NCBI GenBank assembly: GCA_949126835.1
Contig: OX421502.1
Span: 36,481,789 to 36,545,788 of the forward strand
DNA: 64,000 nt
Direction: 5' to 3'
DNA from: Anisus vortex
Taxonomy: Eukaryota; Mollusca; Gastropoda; Planorbidae
Numbering within the stretch: position 1 is the stretch's first letter; every line of letters begins with the position of its first letter. Under the pieces are notes generated by a model. It was given only the letters and a program-made list of their open reading frames with translations, was not told where the DNA came from and ran no database searches. This document shows, piece by piece, positions 62,718 through 64,000 of this stretch. The position numbers and the translations under genes are program-made.

Positions 62718-64000
62718 CTACGGATGGAAATCAATCAATAAAAAAAAATTACTGTGACTACAACAGTCACAAGCACTGCCATCAAACATTTACACGGTCA
62801 TACCATTCAAATCAGATTATTGTTTATGATGGTTTTTAGAACAGATCATCTTCACAAAACTATCTGCCTCTAGTGATAATTATGAACAGAAGAACTTACC
62901 TTGTCATGCCTAATGTAATTACTATACCTAATACTAATTACTAATACATAACAACAAACACAAAGGATGCACAAGCTATGAAAATCATAATTACAAACTG
63001 TGTCTATGCTCATATTGAAAATGTAAATGGTTGTGGATGGTTGTTATTGTCCAAAAACGGAATCAACAGTTACAGATTGAGGGGTATTTGTGAAGTGTAT
63101 CTCCCAACATAGTATATATATATAAAGATATCTCACTTCCTGCCAAGATGGACGAATATTGATTTTATGTCTCTCCCAAGATGGCAAAAAAAGATTCCCT
63201 AAAACATTCAATGAACAATAATAAAATGTTCTGTTGTATTCAAACACTCTTTTAGAAATGTTAAAAAGCAAAACAAACATTTTTTAAACCACATATATTA
63301 AGAAAATTGTTTTCTTAAAACAGTAAACAAGTATACTATACTAGGTAATGTTAATAAACAAAATGTGGGGTCTTTCTTGAATGAAAACAGTACATTTTTC
63401 CTAAACTCTATAGGTCTCTGATAGAGGTACAATAAATACTGTTCTGTTCTCTATGCTGGAATCTCTCAAAGATACTCCTGCTACATAAGTTGGAACAGGT
63501 AAAGTTTTTTTTATATTAATTTTTTAAAATACATTAACTATGCAAGCCTACTATATGATAAATACTGAAGAAAGTTTTTTTCTAAAAAGACTGAGACCAA
63601 TCCATAGAAATATCTAAGTTATATATTATTGACAAAAAAAAAACACACATCGGCTAAAAAAAAATATTTTTAAAATGTATCAACCAAATGTCAAAGGCCT
63701 TGATATATAAATGCATTCATAATAGTCAACCACAACACAGCCATGCATCAAAATTTTTTTTTTTTTGCAACTACATAGCTGCCAACATTTTAGTTTTGTT
63801 TTTGTTAAGCTGAACTTATCTTGCCCTCAAGAGTTGCCCATCTTGAGTTCAGGGACATTTAGATTTTATACCTAAATTAACATCAGAGTAATAGCAATAA
63901 TGCTTGTTGGGAAATAAAGTACTGTAGAGGACTTGTCCAAACAAACCTCAACAGTATCCTTCAAAGAGAGTGTTGATTCTGAAGTTGTTTTTTTTTAATT
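62718..64000 (-). other. ILK: ILK intron, incomplete
   Basis: No further ILK exon could be recognised. AT-rich, with poly-A/T runs and the word TCTCTCCCAAGATGG once. Confidence 0.6.

Noticed and set aside
62880..62910. Further ILK exon near ACTTACCTTGTC (donor-like on the minus strand)
   Set aside because: The preceding sequence does not encode ILK residues expected before IDED.

Overview
The window is nuclear DNA from an invertebrate animal, most likely a mollusc and perhaps a gastropod. This rests on split genes with GT-AG introns, AT-rich non-coding DNA packed with SINEs, LINE ends, MITEs and microsatellites, a U6 snRNA gene, and metazoan orthologues (KLHL8, ILK). The species itself is an inference. 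Nothing prokaryotic or CRISPR-like was seen.

Layout. 1-1793: the 5' end of a minus-strand LTR retrotransposon (start of a gag-like ORF, a leader with a 38-bp tandem array, and one LTR). 2100-11170: a minus-strand gene for a small secreted protein, with a signal-peptide exon at 11089-11167, an EGF exon at 4712-4837 and a VWD-like exon at 3681-3853. It lies among repeats in partly mirrored order, and a tandem pair of broken THAP-domain copies sits in its large intron. 11170-26250: about 15 kb with no gene that I can support. It holds LINE and SINE fragments, a solo LTR of the same family as the first (5-bp target duplication), a minisatellite split by a LINE, several MITEs and a stretch rich in GGCCTA. 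26254-46925: a complete plus-strand KLHL8 orthologue with 10 coding exons that splice in phase to 581 aa, and a long 3' UTR. Its introns carry SINEs, hAT-like elements and a 2-kb minisatellite with higher-order structure. 47450-52768: a minus-strand, 4-exon gene for a 295-aa protein I do not recognise. 54577-54682: a U6 snRNA gene with a TATA box and a T-run terminator. 61198-64000: the three last coding exons of integrin-linked kinase (ILK) on the minus strand, with what is probably a long 3' UTR to their left.

How the genes relate. They are separate eukaryotic transcription units, not an operon. KLHL8 and the 295-aa gene converge tail to tail around 46.9-47.5 kb. The most informative non-genic signals are these: two inverted copies of a 1.1-kb hAT-like element with exact 8-bp target duplications; a LINE and a tRNA-derived SINE that share a 3' tail; a 12-unit higher-order repeat in KLHL8 intron 7; a GC-AG intron in KLHL8; and a U6 gene whose 5' hairpin has changed sequence while remaining base-paired.
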